Source of the DNA: CAWCUU01 sp963798855
GTDB taxonomy: Bacteria; Gemmatimonadota; Gemmatimonadetes; Longimicrobiales; RSA9
Direction of reading: 5' to 3'
NCBI GenBank assembly: GCA_963798855.1
Contig: CAWCUU010000002.1
Location: forward strand, 1,798,001 to 1,862,000
Length of the DNA: 64,000 nucleotides
The position numbers were made by a program, and so were the translations under genes. Position 1 is the first letter of the stretch, and each line of letters starts with the position of its first letter. The notes beneath the pieces were generated by a model that was not told where the DNA came from, did no database searches, and saw only the letters and a program-made list of their open reading frames with translations. This document shows positions 17,909-25,408 of the stretch, piece by piece.

Positions 17909-17948
17909 GATCGGCGGTCGGCATCGCGCAGGAAAGCCCCGTCGACGG

Positions 17949-17977
17949 TTGACCCGCCCGACGGGCACCGCTATCCT
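17949..17977 (+). promoter_or_regulatory. Sigma-70-type promoter for the tRNA/RNase P RNA unit
   Basis: TTGACC at 17949-17954 and TATCCT at 17972-17977 with a 17-bp spacer. Transcription would start near 17984, about 73 bp before the first tRNA, and no other promoter is needed before the terminator at 18626. Confidence 0.65.
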
Positions 17978-18056
17978 TTCAAGGCTCGGCGGTGACGTCG
18001 GGCGTGCCCCGCGAGGCGACGGCGAGAGCCGATCGAATCGCGGGGAACGTGTCTGG

Positions 18057-18130
18057 GCGCCCGTAGCTCAACTGGATAGAGCGTCGGACTACGGATCCGA
18101 AGGCTGGGGGTTCGACTCCTCCCGGGCGCG
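18057..18130 (+). tRNA. tRNA-Arg (anticodon ACG)
   Basis: The acceptor stem GCGCCCG pairs with CGGGCGC. The anticodon loop CTACGGA sits on a TCGGA/TCCGA stem and gives anticodon ACG (wobble inosine expected). The T-arm contains GGTTCGACTCC. The discriminator is G, and CCA is not encoded. It is 42 bp upstream of the RNase P RNA gene. Confidence 0.96.
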
Positions 18131-18172
18131 CTGTGGGTCGGGTGACGTTGCTCCGCGAGGCTGTTTCAAATC

Positions 18173-18537
18173 GAGGGAAGCGAGTGCGGATCGCGGCCGG
18201 TCACGTGCCGGCCGAGGAAAGTCCGAGCTCCGCAGGGCAGGGTGCCGGCTAACGGCCGGGCGTCGCGAGACGACGGAAAGTGCAACAGAGAGCAGACCGC
18301 CGATGGCCCGCGAGGGCACAGGCAAGGGTGAAACGGTGGGGTAAGAGCCCACCGCGCTCCCGGCAACGGTGAGCGGCACGGCAAACCCCACCCGGAGCAA
18401 GGCCAAGCAGGGGCGAGGCGCGGCCCGCGCCGATGAAGCCCCGGGTAGGCCGCACGAGGCAGCGAGCGATCGCCGTCCCAGAGAAATGATCCGCCCCCGG
18501 TTCGCCGGGGACAGAACTCGGCTTATTCGCTTCCCTC
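18173..18537 (+). ncRNA. rnpB: RNase P RNA, bacterial type A
   Basis: The catalytic RNA of RNase P, which trims 5' leaders from tRNA precursors. P1 is an 11-bp perfect helix: GAGGGAAGCGA (18173-18183) with TCGCTTCCCTC (18527-18537). The P4 strand GAGGAAAGTCC is at 18214-18224, followed by CAGGGCAGGGTGCCGGCTAACG. The crossover region GGAAAGTGCAACAGAGAGCA, GGTAAGAGCCCACCG and GGCAAACCCCACCCGGAGCA, then 3' ACAGAACTCGGC, are the universal elements. A GGT specificity-loop equivalent is present. It is flanked by two tRNA-Arg genes that its product must process. Confidence 0.96.
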
Positions 18538-18542
18538 TTCAG

Positions 18543-18616
18543 GCGCCCGTAGCTCAGTTGGATAGAGCGCGTGCCTCCGGAGCACGAGGTCACAGGTTCG
18601 AATCCTGTCGGGCGCA
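18543..18616 (+). tRNA. tRNA-Arg (anticodon CCG)
   Basis: The acceptor stem GCGCCCG pairs with CGGGCGC. The anticodon loop CTCCGGA on a CGTGC/GCACG stem gives anticodon CCG. The T-arm is ACAGG-TTCGAAT-CCTGT and the discriminator is A. It begins 5 bp after the RNase P RNA P1 helix and is followed by a terminator. Confidence 0.96.
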
Positions 18617-18625
18617 TTCTACGAC

Positions 18626-18659
18626 AAATGGCGCAGCCATCGAGGCTTGCGCCATTTTT
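18626..18659 (+). terminator. Rho-independent terminator after tRNA-Arg
   Basis: The 10-bp stem AAATGGCGCA/TGCGCCATTT (18626-18635 with 18648-18657) ends in a T run. It closes the tRNA-rnpB-tRNA unit and may also stop the convergent glycosyltransferase transcript. Confidence 0.85.
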
Positions 18660-18695
18660 CCATCATCCTCCCGGGAGCCCTCGTCCGCCGCAGGG

Positions 18696-19766
18696 CTACC
18701 AGCCTGAGGGTGGGTCGAGGGTTCCGTATCGCACGGGCTCGGCCTCCGGCTCGGGAGCGCTTTCGGGAACGAAGGGAGCGGGCGAGCCGGGCCGATCCGC
18801 GAGGCGGTAGAAGCGGTGCCCGGGTGCGTGCAGGTGGACGATCATCTCCCCGATCAGGCCGAGCGCGATCGTCTGTAACCCGACCACGATGAGGAGCACC
18901 GACAGCACGAGGAGGGGGCGATCGGCGATGCCGTAGCCCCCGATCTTCTCCGCGAGCAGGAAGAGCAGGGGCACGATCCCCGCGAAGAGCGCGACCGTGC
19001 CGGCCAGGCCGAAGAATCGGAGCGGCTTCTGCGTGAAGCGAAGGACGAAGAAGAGGCCGAGCACGTCGATGGCGCGGCGGATGTAGATGCCGATCCCGTG
19101 CACGCGCGGCTGCATGTCCCGCGGGTCCTGCGGGGCATCGAACTCCACCACCCGATAGCCCTCTCGAGCGGCGAGGAGCGGAAGGAACCGGAAGAAATCG
19201 CCGTACAGCGGCAGATCCGTGAGCACCTTCTTGCGCAGGACGCGCACCCCGCAGGCGAGGTCGTGGAACTGTCCGCCCACGGTGGACGAGACCAGCGCGT
19301 GAAAGACGCGGTTCTGAAGCCGATTGATCCAGGAGTCGCGCCGAGGCCAGCGACGGGCCACGACCATGTCCACGCCCTCGCCCATCTGTCGCAGCAGCGA
19401 CGGCAGCGCGGGCGGGTCGATCCGCGGGTAAGCGGGCAGCGTCAGGACCGTGTCGTAGCTGGATTGGGCGCAGCCGATCTTGAGCAGCGTCGCCTCGCTG
19501 GAGCTCTGGCTCGCGACGAGGGCGCGCACCGGCTCGCCGGCGGCGCTCAGTGCCGCGATCGGCCGGAGCTGAGCTTCGTACCAGGGCTGCGCGACGAAGA
19601 TGACCTCGTACTCCGTCCCCAGATCGCGGAGCCATGACGCGCACTCCTCGTAGACCTGCCGAAGGTCCTGCGGCCTCTCGCTGACCGGCACGACCACGGA
19701 CAGCCGGGAGGGAGCCCCCGAGCCGACCACCAGGTGCTCGCCGTTCGTGCAATGCCCGCTCAGCAT
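18696..19766 (-). CDS. Degenerate GT2 glycosyltransferase-like membrane protein
   Basis: A 356-residue protein with the GT2/DPM1-like fold plan: N-terminal SVVVPVSERPQDL, a middle RRDSWINRLQNRVFHAL, CGVRVLRKKVL, and two C-terminal membrane segments (about 260-285 and 295-325). The catalytic motifs are missing: the VDDGS motif reads VAQPW, and DxD of the MDADLQDPPE block is replaced by PAY in LTLPAYPRIDPP. It is therefore probably not an active transferase. ATG 19766 overlaps the last 7 bp of the intact GT2 gene, so the two are coupled; a regulatory or partner role is inferred. Confidence 0.75.
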   Translation of the reverse strand: MLSGHCTNGEHLVVGSGAPSRLSVVVPVSERPQDLRQVYEECASWLRDLGTEYEVIFVAQPWYEAQLRPIAALSAAGEPVRALVASQSSSEATLLKIGCAQSSYDTVLTLPAYPRIDPPALPSLLRQMGEGVDMVVARRWPRRDSWINRLQNRVFHALVSSTVGGQFHDLACGVRVLRKKVLTDLPLYGDFFRFLPLLAAREGYRVVEFDAPQDPRDMQPRVHGIGIYIRRAIDVLGLFFVLRFTQKPLRFFGLAGTVALFAGIVPLLFLLAEKIGGYGIADRPLLVLSVLLIVVGLQTIALGLIGEMIVHLHAPGHRFYRLADRPGSPAPFVPESAPEPEAEPVRYGTLDPPSGW

Positions 19767-20710
19767 GGGGGCACCGCGCGGAAGAGCGGCGTCGGCCCCT
19801 TCGTCGGCCGGTACCACCGTAGCAGCACCTCTCCGATCAGGCCGAGCAGCAGCAGGAAGAAGGCAAGGCTGATCCAGAGCACCGCGACGCTCGGGAACAC
19901 CCATGCATCGACCGACGTCGGCCGGAGCGTTTCGAGCGAGACGACGGAGCCGACGCCGAAGAGCGTGCCGACCACGAGCGCGACCAGCGAGGCCCCCCCG
20001 AACACCAGCAGCGGCGCCTCCCGGAACCGCGCGAGAGTCCGGAGCAGCAGCATGTCGCTCACGACCTTCCAGATCCGCGACAGCCCGTACTTGCTATGGC
20101 CGAACCGTCGCGCGTGGTGCCGCACTGGCACCTGCGCAACTCGCGCTCCGACGGTCGCGGCAGCGACGGCCGGTATGAAGCGATGCATGTCGGAATACAG
20201 GTGCAGGCGCTCCAGGACCGGCTTCCGGAATGCCTTCAGTGAACAGCCGTTGTCACGGATGCGGACTCCGGTCACCCGGCCGATCAGCCAGTTCGCCACT
20301 CGCGACGGAATCTTCCTCGTCAGTAGAGGGTCCTTTCGACCGACCCGGTATCCGACCACAATGTCGTATCCCTCGTGTAGCTTGCTCACCAGCAGCAGGA
20401 TGTCCAGGGGATCGTTCTGCAGATCGCCGTCCATGCTGACGATGACCTCCCCGCGCGAAGCGTCGAAGCCCGCCTGCATGGCCGCCGTCTGGCCGTAGTT
20501 GCGCGCGAGCTGGACCACCCGGATCCGCCCATCCTCCTCCGCCGCCGCATGCAGCCTCGCCAGCGTGCCGTCCGTGCTACCGTCGTCCACCGTGATCGCC
20601 TCCCACCCCTCTACCTCCGACAGCGCGACGCGCAGGGCGCCGAGCAGAGGCTCGACGCTCTCCTCCTCGTCGTAAAGCGGAATCACCACCGATAGCTCGG
20701 GCTTTTCCAC
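19760..20710 (-). CDS. GT2 glycosyltransferase (DPM1/GtrB-like)
   Basis: A 316-residue membrane-linked transferase that probably moves a sugar from a nucleotide donor to undecaprenyl phosphate. Hallmarks are VVIPLYDEEESVE, VDDGSTDGT, the catalytic SMDGDLQNDPLD with its DxD, and RNYGQTAAMQAGF. Two C-terminal membrane helices (about residues 235-260 and 275-300) match the GtrB/ArnC group. The start is GTG at 20710. It heads a two-gene minus-strand unit with the degenerate homologue, divergent from msrP. Confidence 0.87.
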   Translation of the reverse strand: MEKPELSVVIPLYDEEESVEPLLGALRVALSEVEGWEAITVDDGSTDGTLARLHAAAEEDGRIRVVQLARNYGQTAAMQAGFDASRGEVIVSMDGDLQNDPLDILLLVSKLHEGYDIVVGYRVGRKDPLLTRKIPSRVANWLIGRVTGVRIRDNGCSLKAFRKPVLERLHLYSDMHRFIPAVAAATVGARVAQVPVRHHARRFGHSKYGLSRIWKVVSDMLLLRTLARFREAPLLVFGGASLVALVVGTLFGVGSVVSLETLRPTSVDAWVFPSVAVLWISLAFFLLLLGLIGEVLLRWYRPTKGPTPLFRAVPPC

Positions 20711-21075
20711 GGGCGGCGCGAGACTCGGGAATCACCGGAAACGACCGCGCCGGGTCGGGATGAGGGGTGCGCGATCGTGCTCACGAACCGGAGGCCGCAA
20801 CAGACGTGCCCGCCCGGAGATCCGCTAACGCAGTGCCTGAGCGCTCGCGAGACCCGGGCGAACGTTGCATTGACGCAACAGCTACGCGGCCCAGCCGCCG
20901 CGAAACATGACTATCGGGCGCACCGTCGCCGGCGGCCGTGCAATCGGCGGATCGTCGTCGCCCGCGCCGCGAACGCGTCGGCTGCCTGCGCTTCCGCCCG
21001 GCGCGACGGAACGCTTTAGGCCGTTGAGGAGTTAAAAGGTGCCTGGCGTTCCCACCGAGACCGGAGTGCAAGACA
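20711..21075. other. 365-bp divergent intergenic region
   Basis: This gap separates the GT2 pair (minus) from msrPQ (plus) and should hold promoters for both. It contains the short inverted repeat GTTGC-N6-GCAAC around 20864-20879, overlapping TTGACG at 20870-20875; no good -10 box is found for that element. I see no convincing coding frame, RNA gene or terminator here. Confidence 0.4.
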
Positions 21076-22047
21076 ATGTTGATCCGAAGGCCGAGCGACG
21101 TTGCATCCTCGGAGATCACGCCGGAGCGGGACTACCTGGATCGTCGCCGATTCATGCATGAGGCGGCGAAGGCGGCGGCGGCGCTGGCGGTTGTCCCCGC
21201 GGCTCTGGGCGCGGCATGCGAGCGCGCAGAAGCGAGGACGCGCGGTGGCCGTCTGGCAGCCGGTCTGGACGTGGCGTTCGGGCAGGGGCTGCAGGAGGAG
21301 CCGACGTCGTACGAGGACATCACGCACTACAACAACTACTACGAGTTCGGCACAGACAAGGAGGATCCGTCTCGCAACTCGGGCGGCTTTCATCCGTCAC
21401 CCTGGAAGCTGGAGGTCGGCGGGGAGTGCAGCAAGCCTGCGAAGTACGACCTCGCGGACTTCCTGAAGCCGTATGCGATGGAGGACCGGGTGTACCGGCT
21501 TCGCTGTGTGGAGGCGTGGTCGATGGTGATCCCGTGGCGCGGCTTTCCGCTAAGCGGGGTGATCGAGCGGGCGCAGCCCACGTCGAAGGCGAAGTATGTG
21601 GCGTTCACGACCGTCTACCGTCCTTCGGAGATGCCTGGACAGCGTCGGGGCGTGCTCGACTGGCCGTACCGTGAGGGGCTACGGATGGATGAGGCGATGC
21701 ATCCGCTGACGCTGCTGGCGACCGGGCTCTACGGGAGGGACCTGCCGAATCAGGACGGGGCTCCGCTGCGGCTGGTCGTGCCGTGGAAGTACGGCTTCAA
21801 GAGCATCAAGTCGATCGTCAAGATCGACTTCGTGGAGAAGATGCCCTACACCACCTGGAATGCCATGGCCCCTGACGAGTACGGCTTCTACGCGAACGTG
21901 AATCCGGAGGTGGACCACCCGCGCTGGAGCCAGGCGCGCGAGCGTCGGATCGGCGAGTTCCGGCGTCGTCCGACCCTGATGTTCAACGGCTACGCCGATC
22001 AGGTCGCATCGCTGTACTCCGGGTTGGACCTGCGGAAATGGTATTGA
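21076..22047 (+). CDS. msrP: MsrP molybdopterin methionine-sulfoxide reductase
   Basis: A 323-residue periplasmic molybdoenzyme that repairs oxidised methionine in envelope proteins (E. coli YedY). A Tat-type signal with DRRRFMHEAAKAAAALA lies near residues 22-39. The catalytic chain has EDITHYNNYYEFG, then YRLRCVEAWSMVIPW, where Cys144 is the molybdenum ligand, and VVPWKYGFKSIKSIVKI. The end overlaps the msrQ start, so the pair form one operon. Electrons come through MsrQ from the quinone pool or a flavin reductase. Confidence 0.95.
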   Translation: MLIRRPSDVASSEITPERDYLDRRRFMHEAAKAAAALAVVPAALGAACERAEARTRGGRLAAGLDVAFGQGLQEEPTSYEDITHYNNYYEFGTDKEDPSRNSGGFHPSPWKLEVGGECSKPAKYDLADFLKPYAMEDRVYRLRCVEAWSMVIPWRGFPLSGVIERAQPTSKAKYVAFTTVYRPSEMPGQRRGVLDWPYREGLRMDEAMHPLTLLATGLYGRDLPNQDGAPLRLVVPWKYGFKSIKSIVKIDFVEKMPYTTWNAMAPDEYGFYANVNPEVDHPRWSQARERRIGEFRRRPTLMFNGYADQVASLYSGLDLRKWY

Positions 22048-22733
22048 GAGCGGATGCGGGCTCACGCGCGTGGCTGACCACGCGGCGTCAGATCCGACTC
22101 GTCAAGGTGGGGGTCTGGGTACTCGGTCTGACGCCGCTCGTATTGCTGGCCGTCCGCGCGCTCGGGCCCGGGCTGGGCGCGAACCCGATCGAGGCGATCA
22201 TCCTGCACCTCGGTCGCTGGTCGCTGATCCTGCTGCTCTCGACCCTGGCGATCACGCCACTGCGGCGGCTTACCGGCTGGAATCCGCTGATCCAGGGGCG
22301 ACGGCCGCTGGGTCTGTTCGCGTTCTTCACCATCGTGCTGCACCTGCTCTCCTACATCGGCCTCGACCAGTTCTTCGCCTGGAGCTACATCATCGAGGAT
22401 GTCTACAAGAGGCCGTACGTGACGGTGGGGACAGCTGCCGTGCTGCTGCTCATTCCGCTCGCCGCCACCTCCACGAAGGGGTGGATCCGTCGCCTGGGGC
22501 GCCGCTGGACTCGGCTGCACCGCCTGGTCTATCCCGCCGCGATCCTCGCCGTGATCCACTTCTACTGGAAGGTGAAGGCCGACGAGCGCGACCCGCTGAT
22601 CTTCGCCGCGATCCTCGCCCTCCTGCTGCTGCTGCGGCTTCCTGCGGTTCGCCGTCTCGGATCGGCGATCGCAGCCGCGGTGCGGTCGGGGGTCGTTCGA
22701 CAGCCGGATATCGGGGAATCCCCCACGATCTGA
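22038..22733 (+). CDS. msrQ: MsrQ heme-binding membrane subunit
   Basis: A 231-residue polytopic protein with about six hydrophobic segments of the ferric-reductase-like YedZ type. HLGRWSLILLLSTLAITPLRRLTGW, FTIVLHLLSYIGLDQF and RLHRLVYPAAILAVIHFYW hold the conserved His residues for heme b. It supplies electrons to MsrP across the inner membrane. The ATG lies 10 bp inside the msrP reading frame, confirming translational coupling. The hydrophilic C-terminal tail of about 25 residues is not conserved. Confidence 0.93.
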   Translation: MVLRADAGSRAWLTTRRQIRLVKVGVWVLGLTPLVLLAVRALGPGLGANPIEAIILHLGRWSLILLLSTLAITPLRRLTGWNPLIQGRRPLGLFAFFTIVLHLLSYIGLDQFFAWSYIIEDVYKRPYVTVGTAAVLLLIPLAATSTKGWIRRLGRRWTRLHRLVYPAAILAVIHFYWKVKADERDPLIFAAILALLLLLRLPAVRRLGSAIAAAVRSGVVRQPDIGESPTI

Positions 22734-22826
22734 CCCACGATTCCCGATTGCGGAGGCCTTCTGCTGCGCCGATCTTGAGATCTTACTCGGGCGGAGGCCG
22801 ACATTCACCTGGCGGGGAACTCTCAC

Positions 22827-23300
22827 ATGCCGATCCTTCAGCACGTCATCGACTCCGCAGCGGTCCTCGCAGGAGGCGTCGTGCGGGACTGGGACGCGAT
22901 CGCCGCGTCGGCGGCCTGGCTCGACGTGCCTCAACCCATGGACGAAGACGGGTTGAGCGATCTGATCCGGCTGCTCGCGGAGGCGGCCAGGGATCGCGAG
23001 CGGGGGGAGGAAGGGGCGTCCAAGGCGCTGATCCGCGCCGCGCTGATCCACGGGCGCGAGCGGCGCGGCAACGGCTTCTCGGAGGATCTGCTCTTCCGCG
23101 AGTACCACCTTCTCCGCCGCGGCCTATGGGAACGACTGCGCGAGGTCGGACCGCGCGACGCCGCGGACGCGATCCTGCGCATCGACGCGGAGATCACGAT
23201 GGCCACGGCAGCGAGTCTGCACGGCTTCCATACCGAAGGAACGCCGACGGTCGACGAGGAGCTGGTGGAGCAGCTCGCCAGCCGCTGGTCCTTCAGGTAG
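22827..23300 (+). CDS. Small helical protein resembling an RsbRD N-terminal domain
   Basis: A 157-residue all-helical protein. The stretch IHGRERRGNGFSEDLLFREYHLLRRGLWERL resembles the RsbRD_N sensor-like domain found before STAS domains or histidine kinases (HxxxRxxxGxxxxxLxxEYxxLR). Here the domain stands alone without STAS or kinase. A role in partner-switching or stress signalling is only a guess. Its 3' end overlaps the convergent gene by 8 bp. Confidence 0.55.
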   Translation: MPILQHVIDSAAVLAGGVVRDWDAIAASAAWLDVPQPMDEDGLSDLIRLLAEAARDRERGEEGASKALIRAALIHGRERRGNGFSEDLLFREYHLLRRGLWERLREVGPRDAADAILRIDAEITMATAASLHGFHTEGTPTVDEELVEQLASRWSFR

Positions 23301-24024
23301 CCCCGCCTGCGGCGCCCGGCGGGGTAGCCTCGTCGCCTCCCCGCGGCGCCCGGTCCCCGGCCTCCAGTGGCTCGGCAGGGGACTCGTCGCCGCTTCGCGG
23401 CGGGCTCGCCGCAGCTTCCGGGAGCGTGCTCTGCTCGGATTCCGCTTCGTCGTCGGCTTCCATCGGCTTCGGGTCCAGCGTGTCTACGGCGCGGTCGAGA
23501 ACGGCGAGCCCCTTGTCGAAGAGTCCGGCCGGGTGGAGTGGGGATTTCGCCGCGGGCGGGGACCCGCCTCGCGCACCTCTGAACGGCGAGGCCGCGCCGT
23601 CCGGACCCTCGTACTTTTCGTCCTCGTCCTCTCCGACGACGGTGTGGTGGACGAGCGCCTCGAGGCGGCCGAGCAGCGTCGGGCTACCGGCGCGGCTCAC
23701 GCCGAAGAGGCCTTCGGGATCCTCCTCCGCGGCTTCGGCGGCGCCGTACAGGCTGAGCCAGCGGTCGAGGCGCTCGCCCAGGCGCATCACTCCGTAAAAG
23801 CGATGACCCGGGCTTTCGCCCGGGTGGGCGAGGTCGAACACGAGCGCGGCGAGCGCGAGGATGCTGATGCCGATTCCCTTCACCCCGTCCAGCAACAGCT
23901 TGATCTCGTAGACGACGAAGTCTCGCAGCACCACCCTGCGCGGCCGATCGAGCCGCTTCCTCAATCCACGCGGGTCGAGTCCGCGGCGCGCGCGGGGCTC
24001 CTCGTCCGGCAGGTCTCGCTTCAC
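23293..24024 (-). CDS. Hypothetical protein with one membrane-like segment
   Basis: A 243-residue protein I cannot assign. Residues 35-65 (FVVYEIKLLLDGVKGIGISI onwards) form an amphipathic-to-hydrophobic helix that could bind or span the membrane. Residues 75-135 are mildly conserved-looking and helical. The last 110 residues are acidic and rich in Pro, Glu and Gly, low in complexity and probably disordered. It is transcribed away from the selenoprotein gene with 269 bp between the starts. Confidence 0.6.
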   Translation of the reverse strand: MKRDLPDEEPRARRGLDPRGLRKRLDRPRRVVLRDFVVYEIKLLLDGVKGIGISILALAALVFDLAHPGESPGHRFYGVMRLGERLDRWLSLYGAAEAAEEDPEGLFGVSRAGSPTLLGRLEALVHHTVVGEDEDEKYEGPDGAASPFRGARGGSPPAAKSPLHPAGLFDKGLAVLDRAVDTLDPKPMEADDEAESEQSTLPEAAASPPRSGDESPAEPLEAGDRAPRGGDEATPPGAAGGAT

Positions 24025-24143
24025 TCGGCTCCTGGCAATCCGATGGTCGGCGGCGGATCATCGCCCGCGAGGCACGCGGGCCGGCCGGTTGATAGTGCGA
24101 ACGCCGAAGCGCGGCGGCAAGGCGACCAGAAGCCGCCGTGGCT

Positions 24144-24172
24144 TTGGTGCGCGATGGTCGCGACGCTTATCT
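24144..24172 (+). promoter_or_regulatory. Possible promoter for the selenoprotein gene
   Basis: TTGGTG at 24144-24149 and TTATCT at 24167-24172, spaced by 17 bp, lie 122 bp before the GTG start. The match is moderate and no operator is evident. Confidence 0.4.
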
Positions 24173-24293
24173 TTGGACGTCGCCCGGTGAGCTTGCTGAG
24201 AGCCGGCGGAGCGATTCGGGAACCTGGACACCGTCGGACCGGTTCCACAACGGGCGACGTTCATGAACGTGGAACTCAGACAGGAGGCGAGGC

Positions 24294-24884
24294 GTGAGGG
24301 GAGCTGCGGTCCTGATGATCGGCGCTGCGGCGCTGGCCGGCGCGACGGGCGCCGAGGCGCAGCAGCCCGAGACGCCGAAGCCGCTCGAAGTCGGCGACAT
24401 CGCGCCTGACTTTTCGTTGCCGGGGGCGACCCGCTACGGGCTCCTGCAGGCGCCGGTACGACTGAGCGACTACAAGGGCGAGACGGTCGTGCTCGCCTTC
24501 TTCTTCAAGGCCCGGACGAAGGGCTGAACGATTCAAATGCACGCGTACCGTGATCAGTACGCGCAGCTCTTCAACAACGGCCAGAACGTCGTTCTCATCG
24601 CCATCAGCGCAGACCCGCCGGAGGCGCTGGCGTCGTGGGCGCACGATGACGACTTCCAGTTCCTGATGGCGAGTGATGAGAAGCTCTCCGTCGGCCAGGC
24701 GTACGGCGCCCTCTACGCGAAGGCCCCGGTGACCAACCGCAACCTGTTCGTGGTGGGACCGGACGGCAGGATCGCGTACCGTGCAATCCCGTTCCGCGAG
24801 ATCGACCCGACATCCTACGAGCAGCTCGGTGCCGTGATCGACAGCCTCGTGCCGCCTCCGGTGGATTCGGCGGGGACTCGCTGA
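24294..24884 (+). CDS. Selenocysteine-containing peroxiredoxin-like protein (in-frame UGA)
   Basis: An exported redoxin-family protein of 196 residues if the in-frame TGA at 24525-24527 (codon 78) is read as selenocysteine. Residues 1-22 look like a signal peptide ending ATGAEAQ. The thioredoxin fold starts at VGDIAPDFSLPGATRYG, then LSDYKGETVVLAFFFKARTKG, and the TGA stands exactly at the peroxidatic Cys of AhpC/TSA proteins; TIQMHAYRDQYAQL follows, matching the usual C-T-x-Q-M-x-x-(F/Y)RD. The downstream half (LIAISADPPE to LFVVGPDGRIAYR) continues the same fold and frame. GTG 24294 has AGGAGG five bases upstream. A hairpin suited to SECIS starts 14 bases after the TGA. A pseudogene is the alternative, but the stop falls at the one residue Sec replaces. 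Confidence 0.85.
24542..24563 (+). promoter_or_regulatory. Candidate bacterial SECIS hairpin
   Basis: CGCGTAC (24542-24548) pairs perfectly with GTACGCG (24557-24563) around the 8-base loop CGTGATCA. It sits inside the coding sequence, 14 bases after the UGA, the position and size expected for SelB-dependent selenocysteine insertion; a GU lies in the loop. Loop consensus is loose, so this is a candidate. Confidence 0.6.
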
Positions 24885-24887
24885 CGG

Positions 24888-25394
24888 TCAGGCTCCGGCG
24901 ACCTTCTCCAGCGCCGTCGACACGTCCTGGTCCTCGCCGACGCCCGTGTAGGTGACGCGACCGGCGGCGTCGAGGATGACGATGAAGGAGGTGGTCGGCG
25001 CCTCGAACGCGCGCGTCGCCGCACCGCGGGCGTCATAGAGCACGGTCCCCGGCAGCGGGTGGTCCCGCAGGTGGCGGCGGATCGAGCGTGGCGTCTCGTT
25101 GACGGCGACGCCGATGCGCAGGAACTGCACGCGCTCGCCGAAGCGCTGGTGGGCGGCAGCGAGAGTCGGCTCGAGGGCACGGCAGATCGGGCACCAGGTC
25201 GCCCAGAACTCGAGCAGCACGGGCCCATTTCCGACATATCGACCCAGGTCGACCGCATTGCCGTCGAGATCCTGGACGGTCGCCGCGGCGGGGCGGCTGC
25301 CGATTGGCGGTCCGACGTCTTGCGCGGCGACCGGCCCGGCGCCCAGCAGGATCAGCACGCCGGCGAGCAGGCGCAGCTCCAATATCCGCTTCAT
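24888..25394 (-). CDS. TlpA/ResA-like periplasmic thioredoxin
   Basis: A 168-residue secreted thiol-disulfide oxidoreductase. Residues 1-25 form a signal peptide (LLAGVLILLGAGPVAAQ). The thioredoxin fold follows with the active site FWATWCPICRALEP (CxxC with Pro-Ile) and the cis-Pro loop in PTTSFIVILD. ResA/TlpA proteins keep cysteines of exported proteins or apocytochromes reduced, drawing electrons from CcdA. ccdA lies 14 bp upstream on the same strand, which supports the pairing. Its end faces the selenoprotein gene with 3 bp between stops. Confidence 0.88.
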   Translation of the reverse strand: MKRILELRLLAGVLILLGAGPVAAQDVGPPIGSRPAAATVQDLDGNAVDLGRYVGNGPVLLEFWATWCPICRALEPTLAAAHQRFGERVQFLRIGVAVNETPRSIRRHLRDHPLPGTVLYDARGAATRAFEAPTTSFIVILDAAGRVTYTGVGEDQDVSTALEKVAGA

Positions 25395-25408
25395 TCCACG
25401 ACCTTCCC

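Noticed and set aside
20777..21019. An 80-codon frame in the msrP upstream region
   Set aside because: No ribosome site, no recognisable product, and its position suits a regulatory region better.
24537..24884. Separate gene starting at ATG 24537 downstream of the UGA
   Set aside because: No ribosome site, and the product would be half a redoxin fold missing its catalytic residue.
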